Origin: a bacterium
GTDB lineage: Bacteria; UBP15; UBA6099
Assembly: GCA_029564595.1 (NCBI GenBank)
Contig: JAKQPS010000149.1
Span: 1 to 64,000, forward strand
DNA length: 64,000 bases
Direction of reading: 5' to 3'
A program made the position numbers and the translations under genes. Below are positions 34,501 through 42,067 of this stretch, in pieces (the first letter of the stretch is position 1; each line of letters opens with the position of its first letter). Under the pieces are notes generated by a model. It was not told the DNA's origin. It was given only the letters and a program-made list of their open reading frames with translations, and ran no database searches.

Positions 34501-35378
34501 ACTCACGGCTCGCGTACAAGCTGATCAAAAAGGGCATCATCACGCAAGTCTCGATGGAGTGCGATTACGAGGAAGGCGAATGCTCGATCTGCGGGAAGCG
34601 CGTGCGCACCAAGGCGGATTACTGCATCCATCTGAAGAAATACAAGGGAGGTGAATTCAAGGGGCAACCCGTTTACGAAATTCTCCACGGCATCACCTTT
34701 ACGGGACTCGGCCTGCTGGACCGCAAGGGCGCCGACGAGAACGCGAGGATAAAGCAGGTTGCGGAAAAACACACCAATGAAGGAGGTAGCAACGGTATGG
34801 ACAGTGAAAACAAGAATCCCGAAACCGAGGAAACCGAGGCGGCGAAAAACAAAGCGCCCGGCGGCGGCGGAGACAATAGCGCCCGCCTGAAGGAACTCGA
34901 GAAGGAGAACAAAGACCTGAAAGCCAAGCTCGATGAGGTCCAGAAGGAACTGGACAAGCTGCGCGAAGAACAGGCTGCGGCGGCGCGCCGGACACGCTCG
35001 GAAAAACTCGTCAAGGAGATGGAGAACCGGGGCATCGAGTTCGAGGGCGATGACGACCGCGAGACCGAATTGAAACGGCTGGCGGGACTCACCGACGACG
35101 CTTTCTCGGCCACCGAGGCCGCGGTGAAGCGCGTGAAAAAGCCCAAAGACCAGAAGGAGGAGCCGAACCCGGACGAGAATCCGGAGGACGAGGACAAGAA
35201 GAAGGAGAAGGACAAGAAACAGCCGCCCAAGAAGAGCAAGGCCGACTCCGGCGGCGGTATGAGCGCGGACGCGGACGTGCGCCCGTTCGATGTCGAGGAC
35301 GGCGACAAACCCCTCGAGGAAAAGCTGAAATCCGGCTTCATGGCGGCGTACAACGAGCGCGTCGGCGCGGACAACTGA
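31518..35378 (+). CDS. fusion of two Dam-like adenine methyltransferases, prohead protease and scaffold
   Basis: 1286 residues from ATG 31518, after a GCGAGGTG ribosome site. Two tandem D12-class methyltransferase domains are clearly homologous to each other. Each has FIGSK/FIGNK (about 51 and 423), FDAFSG for SAM binding (about 76 and 449) and catalytic DPPY (252 and 638). Then comes an XkdF-like segment (WYAAGWDS, TTWTREQVV; about 800-870), a prohead-protease-like region (about 895-1075, HAGPNKNGDYFNVEEL, DLKHSQDF) and a coiled-coil, charged scaffold (1094-1286). The protease and scaffold suit the position just before decoration and capsid genes. Methyltransferase fusion to a capsid-assembly protein is very unusual. 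Confidence 0.78.
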   Translation: METDNFKTDLEKIQFLLEADAELRLGLLVAEGKLELVTEELPAEERPKYITNFIGSKQKLVDWIWGNTPEDAESVFDAFSGSSVVGYMYKTKGLRVFSNDRLSYCYHAARAIVENNNTRLSEKDIEGLLKDHNSEAGTFIQKTYHGIFFKNDVLALLDVLRANIDALSGTKKSMALFALGKTCMSGGGFGHFSSTTKGGQRHYTTESFIEHYRDNLYRINALVFDNGKENKAFNGDILDIAPKVKADLVYFDPPYATEFSSTNYEKYYHFVEGLMDYWKDKEIDHTKKIRNYKIEDTGVTPATAKQFFTDFLTASKHIPNWLISYRDNAYPTESEIKGLIADLGKESRMKSKDHKYQLAGKNRQGDPSNAKERLFVCADAGEDDAGLSAVANMEDIADLSHDADFDPDVLSAIAGKTENILVTGFIGNKHFIMNWIDKNFPKDAKSLFDAFSGGANVAYFYKRKGLRVITNDIMRYPYHIARAVIENNTETLSDEELEALIEKHSDAGTFTTDTFYGYYYTKPILQFLDTVWANARKLKGYKKDIALAALGHTCKAKAVFGMFNRSKMNRTRNISDLAEGYRSSSIGNIPISEFVTAFKKYVRQINGLVYDNGQENKAHNCDVLKILPEVKADVIYCDPPYITEFLRNDYEDYYHFVEGLMTRWEGKEILDTPRHNFASRTKYDKDSIRELLGNVVTAAAKNFPHILISYRDKAFPTEKEMKEMVSGSFGDVKVKRIAVEYNIVKKESDAGGKYANELLFIGKKTSAGAAKAGREDDDILDAIADSDFKMKTQKNSQITLGHSILHRWYAAGWDSEGKNETTTWTREQVVTEHTRLHKLALERNLVFSFIPGSVDETLPDELKKQIKEKFEQSNAAAASVQTHPENHTTIIGDIRLDGVNLLAAEGISLSDNNVAGDKEFSFILTHAGPNKNGDYFNVEELSARHQTAINKKIDLKHSQDFTDIVGGVIASDFVQEGEKAWVECVGELYTNDNINSRLAYKLIKKGIITQVSMECDYEEGECSICGKRVRTKADYCIHLKKYKGGEFKGQPVYEILHGITFTGLGLLDRKGADENARIKQVAEKHTNEGGSNGMDSENKNPETEETEAAKNKAPGGGGDNSARLKELEKENKDLKAKLDEVQKELDKLREEQAAAARRTRSEKLVKEMENRGIEFEGDDDRETELKRLAGLTDDAFSATEAAVKRVKKPKDQKEEPNPDENPEDEDKKKEKDKKQPPKKSKADSGGGMSADADVRPFDVEDGDKPLEEKLKSGFMAAYNERVGADN
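34797..35378 (+). CDS. scaffold protein from an internal in-frame start
   Basis: 193 residues beginning MDSENKNPE inside the fusion gene and in the same frame. AAGGAGG at 34780-34786 stands 10 bases before the ATG, stronger than most ribosome sites here. The product is a long coiled coil (LKELEKENKDLKAKLDEVQK onward) followed by a Lys/Glu/Pro-rich tail, a typical scaffold. Nested scaffold starts inside protease genes are known in lambda-like phages (Nu3 in C). Confidence 0.72.
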   Translation: MDSENKNPETEETEAAKNKAPGGGGDNSARLKELEKENKDLKAKLDEVQKELDKLREEQAAAARRTRSEKLVKEMENRGIEFEGDDDRETELKRLAGLTDDAFSATEAAVKRVKKPKDQKEEPNPDENPEDEDKKKEKDKKQPPKKSKADSGGGMSADADVRPFDVEDGDKPLEEKLKSGFMAAYNERVGADN

Positions 35379-35407
35379 AAAACGGAAAGGAATGGAGGTA
35401 ACCGACA

Positions 35408-35767
35408 ATGGCATATCTGAACGCGAATCACCCCGGCCTTGCGTATGGCGACGGCTACATGCAGGGCGCGGGGAGCATAGGGCAGTTCGTGAAGGCGGTC
35501 GGAGACGACACCTTCGCGGTGAACACCGATCCGGCTGTTCCGTCCGTGGGCGTCCTGATGAAGGATTACGCCGACGGCGAGATGCCCGCTTTCTGGTGCA
35601 ACGGCGGGGTGTACGAGACCGACGTGTTCAGCGGCACGATCAACCCGAACGAGCTTCTGAAGATCGACGGCAACGGCAAACTCACCGGCGGCGGCACGAG
35701 CGCCAACGCGGTCGCCCAGGCGATCAGTGTCTCCGGCGGCATTCTGAAGTTCAAGCTGCTGGTTTAA
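35408..35767 (+). CDS. capsid decoration-like protein
   Basis: 119 residues, small and beta-rich, with GQFVKAVGDDTFAVN and GGILKFKLLV. Lies between scaffold and major capsid protein, with a TGGAGGTA ribosome site; lambda gpD-type or DUF2190-type stabilising proteins sit there. A knob or spike on the capsid surface is the likely role. Confidence 0.6.
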   Translation: MAYLNANHPGLAYGDGYMQGAGSIGQFVKAVGDDTFAVNTDPAVPSVGVLMKDYADGEMPAFWCNGGVYETDVFSGTINPNELLKIDGNGKLTGGGTSANAVAQAISVSGGILKFKLLV

Positions 35768-35794
35768 CCCACAAGGAAGGAGGACACATCCAGC

Positions 35795-36658
35795 ATGGAA
35801 ACGAAAAAGGTAAAAACGGACTCCCAGGAGTTCATGGAAAAGATGGGCAAGCTGATGCGCCAGGCGCTGGAGACGCCCGAGGGAATGCGGGCGCTCGCGG
35901 CCGCCATCGCCGCGCCCATCGAGTCGGACATCGCACGCAAGGAAATCACCTCGCTTCTGCTCACGAAGCACAACCTGCCCAAGGGCGAGCGCGCCGTGTA
36001 CCAGAAGCGGCCCCGGCTGAGAGCCTACTTCATTTCGAAGGAAGGCGAGGCGCGGGAACAGGAAGTTGGCAAGGACGAGATTGAAATCCCGACCCACCGC
36101 GTCCACAGCGCACCGATGGTCGATATCTCGATTTTGAAGCATGGGAATGTCGGAACGCTCACGGACATCCAGACGGCATCCTCGGATGAAATCCGCAAGG
36201 AGATCGACAAACGCACGATCACCGTCATCTCCGCCGCGGTGCCCGCCGAGAACGTTGTCACTATCTCCGGCGGGGTTCTGACCGAGGACGGCCTCAACGA
36301 CGCCATCAGCATCCTCGAGGACAAGGAACTGACCGTGAAGTACATCGTGCTTCGCGGCAAGCGGTTCAACGAGATGCGCTCGTGGGACCTCGACCCGGTC
36401 ACCCAGCTCGAACTGCGCCAGAAGGGCATCATCAAGGTGTACGGCGGCGCGAACATTCTGCTCACCTCGGCGGCGGACGTGAACGAGATTCTCATCGTCC
36501 CGGACGAGGAAATCGGCAAAATGCCCGTGCGCGAGCCGCTCACCGCGGAAGCCATCGACAAGAAGCTGAAATTCAAGACCGGCTGGCTCATCTGGAGCGA
36601 ACTCGGCATGGGCGTAACCCGCCCGGACATCGTCGCAAAAGTCGTCATCCAGCCGTAA
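35795..36658 (+). CDS. major capsid protein
   Basis: 287 residues. Position after protease, scaffold and decoration genes, length, an N-terminal helical arm (QEFMEKMGKLMRQALET), a beta-hinge and a C-terminal alpha/beta core (MPVREPLTAEAIDKKLKF, ARPDIV-like end) fit an HK97-fold capsid protein. An AAGGAGG site precedes it. No sequence family is certain; the call rests mainly on order. Confidence 0.7.
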   Translation: METKKVKTDSQEFMEKMGKLMRQALETPEGMRALAAAIAAPIESDIARKEITSLLLTKHNLPKGERAVYQKRPRLRAYFISKEGEAREQEVGKDEIEIPTHRVHSAPMVDISILKHGNVGTLTDIQTASSDEIRKEIDKRTITVISAAVPAENVVTISGGVLTEDGLNDAISILEDKELTVKYIVLRGKRFNEMRSWDLDPVTQLELRQKGIIKVYGGANILLTSAADVNEILIVPDEEIGKMPVREPLTAEAIDKKLKFKTGWLIWSELGMGVTRPDIVAKVVIQP

Positions 36659-36675
36659 GCGGAGGAGGAACACGC

Positions 36676-37035
36676 ATGGCAAAGATCAGAAATCTCACAC
36701 CCGGCATCCTGCACGTTCCCGCGGCGAAGCTGCGCCTTCAGGGCGGCGCGGTCGCCGATGTCGACCGTGTAACGCCGGAGATTCAGAAGCAAATCGACGC
36801 GGGCCGCATCGCGGTTGTCACGGACGACGACGCGGCGAATACGGAAGCGCCCGCGCCGGAACTGCCCGAGCCGCCCGCAGATTTCGACAAGCTGGATGAG
36901 GCGGACGCCATCGAGTACGTCGAGGACGAGACCGACCCGAAAGTCATTCAGTCCATTCTGAACGTGGAAAACCGGCCCGGCGTGATCGAGGCGAGCAAAA
37001 ACCGGCTGAAGGAGATAACGGATGCTCGCAAGTGA
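36676..37035 (+). CDS. small head/neck accessory protein
   Basis: 119 residues from ATG 36676; GGAGGAGG immediately upstream decides this start. A beta-strand N-terminal half (IRNLTPGILHVPAAKLRLQGG) resembles the 70-residue protein at 38959 (VLLKNISGALLPVNLGRNRG), followed by an acidic Pro-rich linker and a helical end. Probably a minor virion or head-tail joining component. Confidence 0.5.
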   Translation: MAKIRNLTPGILHVPAAKLRLQGGAVADVDRVTPEIQKQIDAGRIAVVTDDDAANTEAPAPELPEPPADFDKLDEADAIEYVEDETDPKVIQSILNVENRPGVIEASKNRLKEITDARK

Positions 37036-37510
37036 CCTCGTCACGCTTCTGCGGCTCGATATCGGGGACACCGCCGGGGAGATGCTCGGAGACGAGTATC
37101 TCGCCCGGTGCGTGACCCGGGCCGTGTACGCCCTGAACAAGGACGCCGGGACATCGTTCGCGGTAAACGGCGGCGAGGTCACACCCGATCCGTCCGGAGA
37201 GGAACAGGAACTCCTTCTCCTGAGAGCGCACATAAACGTCTGTTCGCTCATGCGCTCGATCACGGCGAACGCCTTCTCGTTTCAGAGCGGCGACAAGCAC
37301 GTGGACAAGACGAAACAGCCGTCGTTCTGGGCGGACCTTCAGGGCGATCTGGAGAAGGACTACAAGGATCGCGTGAAGAAGTCCGGGATGGACGGCGGCG
37401 GCGGTGAAATCGTGGATGACCCGGACAGCGGAATCATGGCCGCGCCGGCGGTAAAACCCGTGATCTATGAAAGCGGAATTGCAGAGGACGAGAATGCTGC
37501 TCTCGGATAA
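37022..37510 (+). CDS. head-tail connector (gp6-like adaptor)
   Basis: 162 residues. DLVTLLRLDIGDTAGEMLGDEYLARCV and the helical hairpin after it match the compact helical adaptor that docks on the portal in HK97/SPP1-type phages. Overlaps its neighbours on both sides. A Gly-rich C-terminal linker (DGGGGEIVDD) is extra. Confidence 0.65.
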   Translation: MLASDLVTLLRLDIGDTAGEMLGDEYLARCVTRAVYALNKDAGTSFAVNGGEVTPDPSGEEQELLLLRAHINVCSLMRSITANAFSFQSGDKHVDKTKQPSFWADLQGDLEKDYKDRVKKSGMDGGGGEIVDDPDSGIMAAPAVKPVIYESGIAEDENAALG

Positions 37511-37856
37511 GGACAAGGCGTTCATCGCGGAATGCACGGCGGAACTCATCACCAGTTCCGGCCAGACGGGCAAGAGGTATGTGCCCGATCCTAACGCTGA
37601 GAAGATTTACGGCACGGACGACGCGCCGTTTATCCTGGACTGTGAATTCCCGTTTGAGTTCGTGGAGACGCCCCCTCAAATCCTCACAACGCAAAAGACG
37701 GATGCGGCGATATCCGTCCTGCCGGATCAGGAGATCAACGAGGGCGACCATGTCGAGTTTAATGGCGTCCAATACAAGGTACTGACGGTCGAGGCGCTTA
37801 ACGTGTTCGGCGTCGTCAGTCACAAGGTGGTGACGGTTGCGAAACTGCACCCATGA
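37494..37856 (+). CDS. head closure/neck protein
   Basis: 120 residues from ATG 37494, preceded by AGAGGACG; ATG 37467 is the alternative. A small beta-barrel-like protein (DHVEFNGVQYKVLTVEALN) sits in the usual head-closure slot, between the adaptor and the HK97 gp10-like protein. Confidence 0.55.
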   Translation: MLLSDKDKAFIAECTAELITSSGQTGKRYVPDPNAEKIYGTDDAPFILDCEFPFEFVETPPQILTTQKTDAAISVLPDQEINEGDHVEFNGVQYKVLTVEALNVFGVVSHKVVTVAKLHP

Positions 37857-38341
37857 AAGTGAAGAAATTCGGTTATTGGAAAAAGGTCGACAGGGTTCTG
37901 AAGAACTGTCTTCCGGCTAATGTCGAGAAAGTTCTGAAAAAGGCGGCGGAGAAATGCGCCTTGCTTCTCGTGCGCGAGATAAAGATGGGAATCAAGTCCC
38001 AGGCTCCCGGCGGCCAGAAGTTTCAGCCGCTCGCGGAGGCGACCATCGAGAAGAAGGGTTCTTCAAAGGCTCTCATCGACACCGGATTTCTGATCAGCGC
38101 GATCACCCAGAAGATCATGGGCGACAAGGCATTCGTGGGACTACTGAGAGGCACGCGGAACAAGGACGGGGACGAGATCGTGAATATCGGTGCGATCATG
38201 GAGTTCGGCGCGACAGTGCAGATGCCGAGCGGCGTAACCATCGTGATCCCGGCGCGCCCGTTCATCCATCCGGTTATGGAGCAGCACAGGGACGAGTTAA
38301 AGCGGATTTTCGCGGAGGCGATTCTTGAGCTCTTTGGTTAG
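37853..38341 (+). CDS. HK97 gp10/gpS-like tail completion protein
   Basis: 162 residues. IDTGFLISAITQKI, IMEFGATVQMP and VIPARPFIHPVMEQH are characteristic of the virion morphogenesis (gpS/HK97 gp10) family, which caps the tail for joining to the head. Overlaps the previous gene by 4 bases. Confidence 0.75.
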   Translation: MKVKKFGYWKKVDRVLKNCLPANVEKVLKKAAEKCALLLVREIKMGIKSQAPGGQKFQPLAEATIEKKGSSKALIDTGFLISAITQKIMGDKAFVGLLRGTRNKDGDEIVNIGAIMEFGATVQMPSGVTIVIPARPFIHPVMEQHRDELKRIFAEAILELFG

Positions 38342-38939
38342 GGAAACAGTCGAGACGCTGATCTGGAAACTTCAGGCGGACGTGACACCGCACACGGTTC
38401 TCGTGCCCCCGAACGATTACTACGAGATCAAGCACACGCCATCGCTTCTCGTCATAGGCCCGAAGATGGAGGAGAACCGCGCGAAACGTGTATCGGAGAA
38501 GATCGTGGTGATAGACCGCGATGCGCTCACTTACACGGAGCGCAACTGGCCCCGGTTCTACCATCTTGATTTTGATTTCGTACTCACGGCGGGCAACGGA
38601 ATGGAACTTCTCGAACTCCAGGAGAGCCTGATCGCGTTTTTTCTGGACAACATCGCGGTGGCCGTGCCCGTTTCCGCCGGATGGGGACTTGGCCCGTTCG
38701 GCATCGAGCCGTGGGGCTCGGAGGACGGCGCCCTGAAGTTTTATCTCCGAGAGATGATCCCCATCGGCGGGCTGGATCGCCCGAATCTGTCGAACCTGCG
38801 GCAGGCGTCCGGCAGGTATCGCATCGAGGACGTGCCGATCTTCGATCACGTTCTCGAGGAAGGCAAACTCGTTCTTTACCGGGACTTCGTTATCTGCGAT
38901 TTCAAAACGAGGATGCCGGTCGAGACATTTTCACGATAA
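38325..38939 (+). CDS. tail terminator-like protein with a GWG motif
   Basis: 204 residues from TTG 38325, preceded by GCGGAGGCG. Order suggests the tail terminator. Residues in GWGLGPFGIEPWG recur in the 50-residue protein at 50693 (GWGLDPWGMEAWG). The body mixes helices and strands. Sequence similarity to known terminators is not evident to me. Confidence 0.5.
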   Translation: MSSLVRETVETLIWKLQADVTPHTVLVPPNDYYEIKHTPSLLVIGPKMEENRAKRVSEKIVVIDRDALTYTERNWPRFYHLDFDFVLTAGNGMELLELQESLIAFFLDNIAVAVPVSAGWGLGPFGIEPWGSEDGALKFYLREMIPIGGLDRPNLSNLRQASGRYRIEDVPIFDHVLEEGKLVLYRDFVICDFKTRMPVETFSR

Positions 38940-38958
38940 CGAAACGAGGTGATACGTT

Positions 38959-39171
38959 TTGAAAAACGTTCTTTTGAAAAATATCTCCGGCGCGCTTCTG
39001 CCCGTGAATCTCGGACGGAACCGGGGTCTGCATCTTCTGGCCGGCGAGACGAAAAGCGTTCCGGCGTCAACGATTGAGAACCCCGACGTATTCCGGCTCT
39101 TCCGAAAAGGGTTCCTCGCGGTCATGGACGAGAAGCCCGCCGCGCCGGAGAAAAAGAAGGGCAAATCCTGA
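38959..39171 (+). CDS. small hypothetical protein before the tail sheath
   Basis: 70 residues starting at TTG 38959 after AACGAGGTGA. Small beta protein (VLLKNISGALLPVNLGRNRG) with a Lys/Pro/Ala tail; similar in pattern to the protein at 36676. Common small gene ahead of sheath genes in contractile-tailed phages; function unknown. Confidence 0.55.
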   Translation: MKNVLLKNISGALLPVNLGRNRGLHLLAGETKSVPASTIENPDVFRLFRKGFLAVMDEKPAAPEKKKGKS

Positions 39172-39191
39172 AAGAGAGGTGATCCATCCTC

Positions 39192-40742
39192 ATGCCCGAA
39201 TATTTATCCCCTGACATTTTTGTCGAGGAACGGGAAAGCACCCGGCACACCATTGAGCGCGTCAGCGCATCGGTGGCCGCGTTTTTCGGCATCACGGAGC
39301 GCGGGCCCGTGGGGGTTCCCGTCCTCATCACAAGTTTTGCCCAGTTCCGGCGCATCTTCGGCGGCTACATACCGAACAGCCACCTCGCATACGCCGTGGA
39401 CGGGTTCTTCAAGAAGGTCAAAGGGCGCTGCTATGTCGTCCGCGTTGTGCATTACACCGACATAACGGATGCGGCCACCGCGACGGCGGCGTCCAGCCTG
39501 ACCGCGCTAAACGACCGGGCCGCGACGCCCGTTCCGACGCTCGGCGTGAAGGCGGTCTCCCCCGGCAAGTGGGGCGACGACATTTCCACGAAGATCGAAG
39601 CGGCGACAAATATCCCCGCGATTCATTTCAAAATGAAGGTCTACCTGCGGGGGACGCTTGTCGATCTTCACGACGACCTGTCGATGGACGCGGCGTCCGA
39701 GAATTACGCGCCGGAGCGCATCAATGGAAAATCGGAATACATTCTCGTTGAAGACCTCGGCAGCGCCAGCGCCGCCCCGGAAAACAGGCCCGCGGAAGGA
39801 CTGTTTCCCCTTACCGGCGGTGACGACGGCCTCGTCGACATCGGCGACACGGACTACGCGGGAAGCCAGGCGGCGCGCACGGGCGTGTTCGCATTCGATC
39901 CCGTGGACGAGATCAACATTCTGGCCTGTCCGGGCATTACCACCCAGGCGGTGCAGAACGCGCTCTGCACGTATTCCGAGCTGCGGCAGGATTTGTTCGT
40001 GATTCTCGATCCGCCCGTGGGCATGAACGTGACGGAAATAAAGGAATACGTTCAGGACACGGCGGCGTTCAACAACCGGTTCGCGGCGCTCTACTACCCG
40101 AACATCATCATCCTCGATCCTCTTTCCCACAAAAACAGGATTGTTCCGCCCTCCGGCCAACTCGCGGGAATCTACGCGAAGACGGACGTGGTGCATGGCG
40201 TCCACAAAGCCCCGGCTGGAATCGAAGACGGCAAATTCGCGGACGTCATCGGTCTTGAATACACGCTCGATAAAGGACAGCGCGACACGCTGTACCCGGC
40301 GCGCATCAATCCCATCGTCAAGAAACGCGGCGTGGGCATTGTCGCGTGGGGCAACCGGACTCTTTCGGCGCTCTCCGACTGGCGCTCGATCAACGTGCGG
40401 CGTCTGTTCCTGAACGTGGTGGAATCCATCGCCGAGGGAACCGAGTGGGCCGTGTTCAAACCGAACAACATCGATCTGTGGAAAGACCTCACCACCACGA
40501 TCACGCTCTTTTTAAAGGAATACTGGCGAGAGGGCGCGTTTTTCGACGGCGGCACGGGCAACTGGCGCGACTCTTTCTACGTCAAGTGCGACGGCGAACT
40601 GAACACGCAGGAGATCATCAACCAGTACAAAACCGTCTGCGAAATCGGCATCGCGCCGACAAAAGCCGCCGAATTCGTGATCTTCCGCATCACGCAATGG
40701 GACGGCGGCCGCTTAATTGAAGAATCGATGGGAGGTGCATGA
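39192..40742 (+). CDS. contractile tail sheath protein
   Basis: 516 residues. The opening SPDIFVEERESTRHTIERV with VAAFFGITERGPVGVPVLI is the hallmark of sheath proteins. The C-terminal part (RRLFLNVVESIAEGTEW, FKPNN, LWKDL, VKCDGELNTQEIIN) matches the conserved polymerisation domain. It proves a contractile (myovirus) tail. GAGAGGTGATCC precedes it. Confidence 0.95.
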   Translation: MPEYLSPDIFVEERESTRHTIERVSASVAAFFGITERGPVGVPVLITSFAQFRRIFGGYIPNSHLAYAVDGFFKKVKGRCYVVRVVHYTDITDAATATAASSLTALNDRAATPVPTLGVKAVSPGKWGDDISTKIEAATNIPAIHFKMKVYLRGTLVDLHDDLSMDAASENYAPERINGKSEYILVEDLGSASAAPENRPAEGLFPLTGGDDGLVDIGDTDYAGSQAARTGVFAFDPVDEINILACPGITTQAVQNALCTYSELRQDLFVILDPPVGMNVTEIKEYVQDTAAFNNRFAALYYPNIIILDPLSHKNRIVPPSGQLAGIYAKTDVVHGVHKAPAGIEDGKFADVIGLEYTLDKGQRDTLYPARINPIVKKRGVGIVAWGNRTLSALSDWRSINVRRLFLNVVESIAEGTEWAVFKPNNIDLWKDLTTTITLFLKEYWREGAFFDGGTGNWRDSFYVKCDGELNTQEIINQYKTVCEIGIAPTKAAEFVIFRITQWDGGRLIEESMGGA

Positions 40743-40743
40743 C

Positions 40744-41205
40744 ATGCCCGCACAGGCAACCGCAATCAACTATTGGGACAAATACGCCTTCATCGTAAAG
40801 ATCGACGGCGTGGTCCGCGCGGCGTTCAACAAGTGTTCCGGCCTGAAGGCCGAGGCGGAGGTCATCGAGTATTCCGAGGGCGGCGCGCTCACGCCGCACA
40901 AGCAGCCCGGCACGATCAAGTTCGACGACATCGAACTCGAACGCGGCATGACGGACGATGACGACCTCTACAACTGGTGGAACGAGATTTACAACCACGC
41001 GTCGGGGACAGGATCGGCGGATGAGAGGAAGTACAAGCGCAAGGTGACCGTCATCCAAAAGGACAGATCGGGAGCGGAGTTGACCCGATGGGTCATCCCG
41101 AAAGCGTTTCCCGCCGCGTTCGAGACCGACGACTGGGACAACGAGTCCTCCGAGCACCAGATCACCAAGCTGACGCTGGCGCACGAGGGATTCGAGAAAG
41201 AATGA
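40744..41205 (+). CDS. tail tube protein (T4 gp19-like)
   Basis: 153 residues from ATG 40744; GGAGGTG lies 7 bases upstream and an earlier ATG inside the sheath gene is rejected. FNKCSGLKAEAEVIEYSEGG, KFDDIELERGM and LYNWWNEI match gp19-like tube proteins found beside sheath genes in phages and contractile injection systems. It stacks as hexamers inside the sheath. Confidence 0.92.
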   Translation: MPAQATAINYWDKYAFIVKIDGVVRAAFNKCSGLKAEAEVIEYSEGGALTPHKQPGTIKFDDIELERGMTDDDDLYNWWNEIYNHASGTGSADERKYKRKVTVIQKDRSGAELTRWVIPKAFPAAFETDDWDNESSEHQITKLTLAHEGFEKE

Positions 41206-41213
41206 GGTGACTC

Positions 41214-41900
41214 ATGGAACTTTACACAGAAAAGGTAACACTGCCATCGGGGCTTGAATGCACCATCCGCGAGATGACCGCCACCGAAGAGGGCTTTCTC
41301 GCAAGTCAGAAGATGCTGAAATCCGGCGAAGCGTTCGAGAAGATTCTACGCAACTGCGTCGTCGAAAAAGACATTGACCTCGACAACCTGCTCGTGGGCG
41401 ACCGCTATTACCTGATGCTCGCAATCCGCCGCCTGACTTACGGCGACGACTACGACTTCAAAGTCCGGTGCGCGTCCTGCGGTCAGACGTTCAACATGAG
41501 CGTCAATCTCGCGGAACTTCCGATCAAGAAACTCGAGGGCGACCCCGACGCGACGCACACGATCACGCTACCGCGAACCGGCAAGAAGGTCACGTTCCGG
41601 CTCCTTCGCGGCCGCGACGAGAAGAAGATCGCGGCCACGCTCCGAAAGACCCCGCAGGAGATCATCCGGCTGTCCCTCTACCTGCACACGGTGGCCGTGG
41701 ACGGAAACGAGAATTTCTCCGAGAAGTTCTTTGAAACCCTGCCCGGGGCGGACTCGCAGTATTACCGGAGGGAAATCGACGCCGTCACCTGCGGCGTGGA
41801 CACCGTCGTCGAGGTGGAGTGTCCCGAATGTGACAATGAATTCGAGGTGCAGCTGCCTATCAGCGAAAATTTTTTCTTCCCGAACTCCAGGAAGACCTGA
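41214..41900 (+). CDS. tail assembly chaperone, zero-frame product, with zinc-ribbon cysteines
   Basis: 228 residues. It sits between tail tube and tape measure, the standard place for tail assembly chaperones. Two CxxC pairs (C86/C89 in CASC and C203/C206 in CPEC) could bind zinc. Near its 3' end a T-TTT-TTC slippery heptamer allows a -1 shift into an open frame that runs to 42067, producing the longer form. The chaperone coats the tape measure during tail assembly and is absent from the virion. Confidence 0.72.
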   Translation: MELYTEKVTLPSGLECTIREMTATEEGFLASQKMLKSGEAFEKILRNCVVEKDIDLDNLLVGDRYYLMLAIRRLTYGDDYDFKVRCASCGQTFNMSVNLAELPIKKLEGDPDATHTITLPRTGKKVTFRLLRGRDEKKIAATLRKTPQEIIRLSLYLHTVAVDGNENFSEKFFETLPGADSQYYRREIDAVTCGVDTVVEVECPECDNEFEVQLPISENFFFPNSRKT

Positions 41901-42067
41901 TCCTGGAGGAAACCTTCTTCCTCTGTTACGGCAAGGGGCCGTTCAAGTCGTTTAATGAAGTCGAGCGGCTCCCGGCCCGCGTGCGGCGCTGGTTCGTGGA
42001 AAAACTCTCGGACCAGTACCGCGAAGAGGAACGTCAAATCAGGAACGCGGCGAGAAGGAAACGATGA
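41214..42067 (+). CDS. tail assembly chaperone, -1 frameshift product
   Basis: About 284 residues: 221 from the zero frame, then 63 from the -1 frame starting LPELQEDLILEETFF and ending in a basic tail (NAARRKR). The -1 frame has no start or ribosome site of its own and is open from the slippery site to a stop that overlaps the tape measure ATG. This two-product arrangement is conserved among tailed phages as G/GT of lambda and analogues. Confidence 0.72.
41870..41876 (+). promoter_or_regulatory. programmed -1 ribosomal frameshift site T-TTT-TTC
   Basis: Zero-frame codons read AAT TTT TTC TTC. Slippage by one base at the heptamer gives TTT TTT CTT CCC and enters the downstream chaperone extension. 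The slip site is 22 bases before the zero-frame stop at 41898-41900. No strong downstream pseudoknot was obvious. Confidence 0.72.

Noticed and set aside
34673-36682. 669-codon open frame on the minus strand
   Set aside because: Antisense to scaffold, decoration and capsid genes; long shadow frames arise from the GC-rich codon bias.
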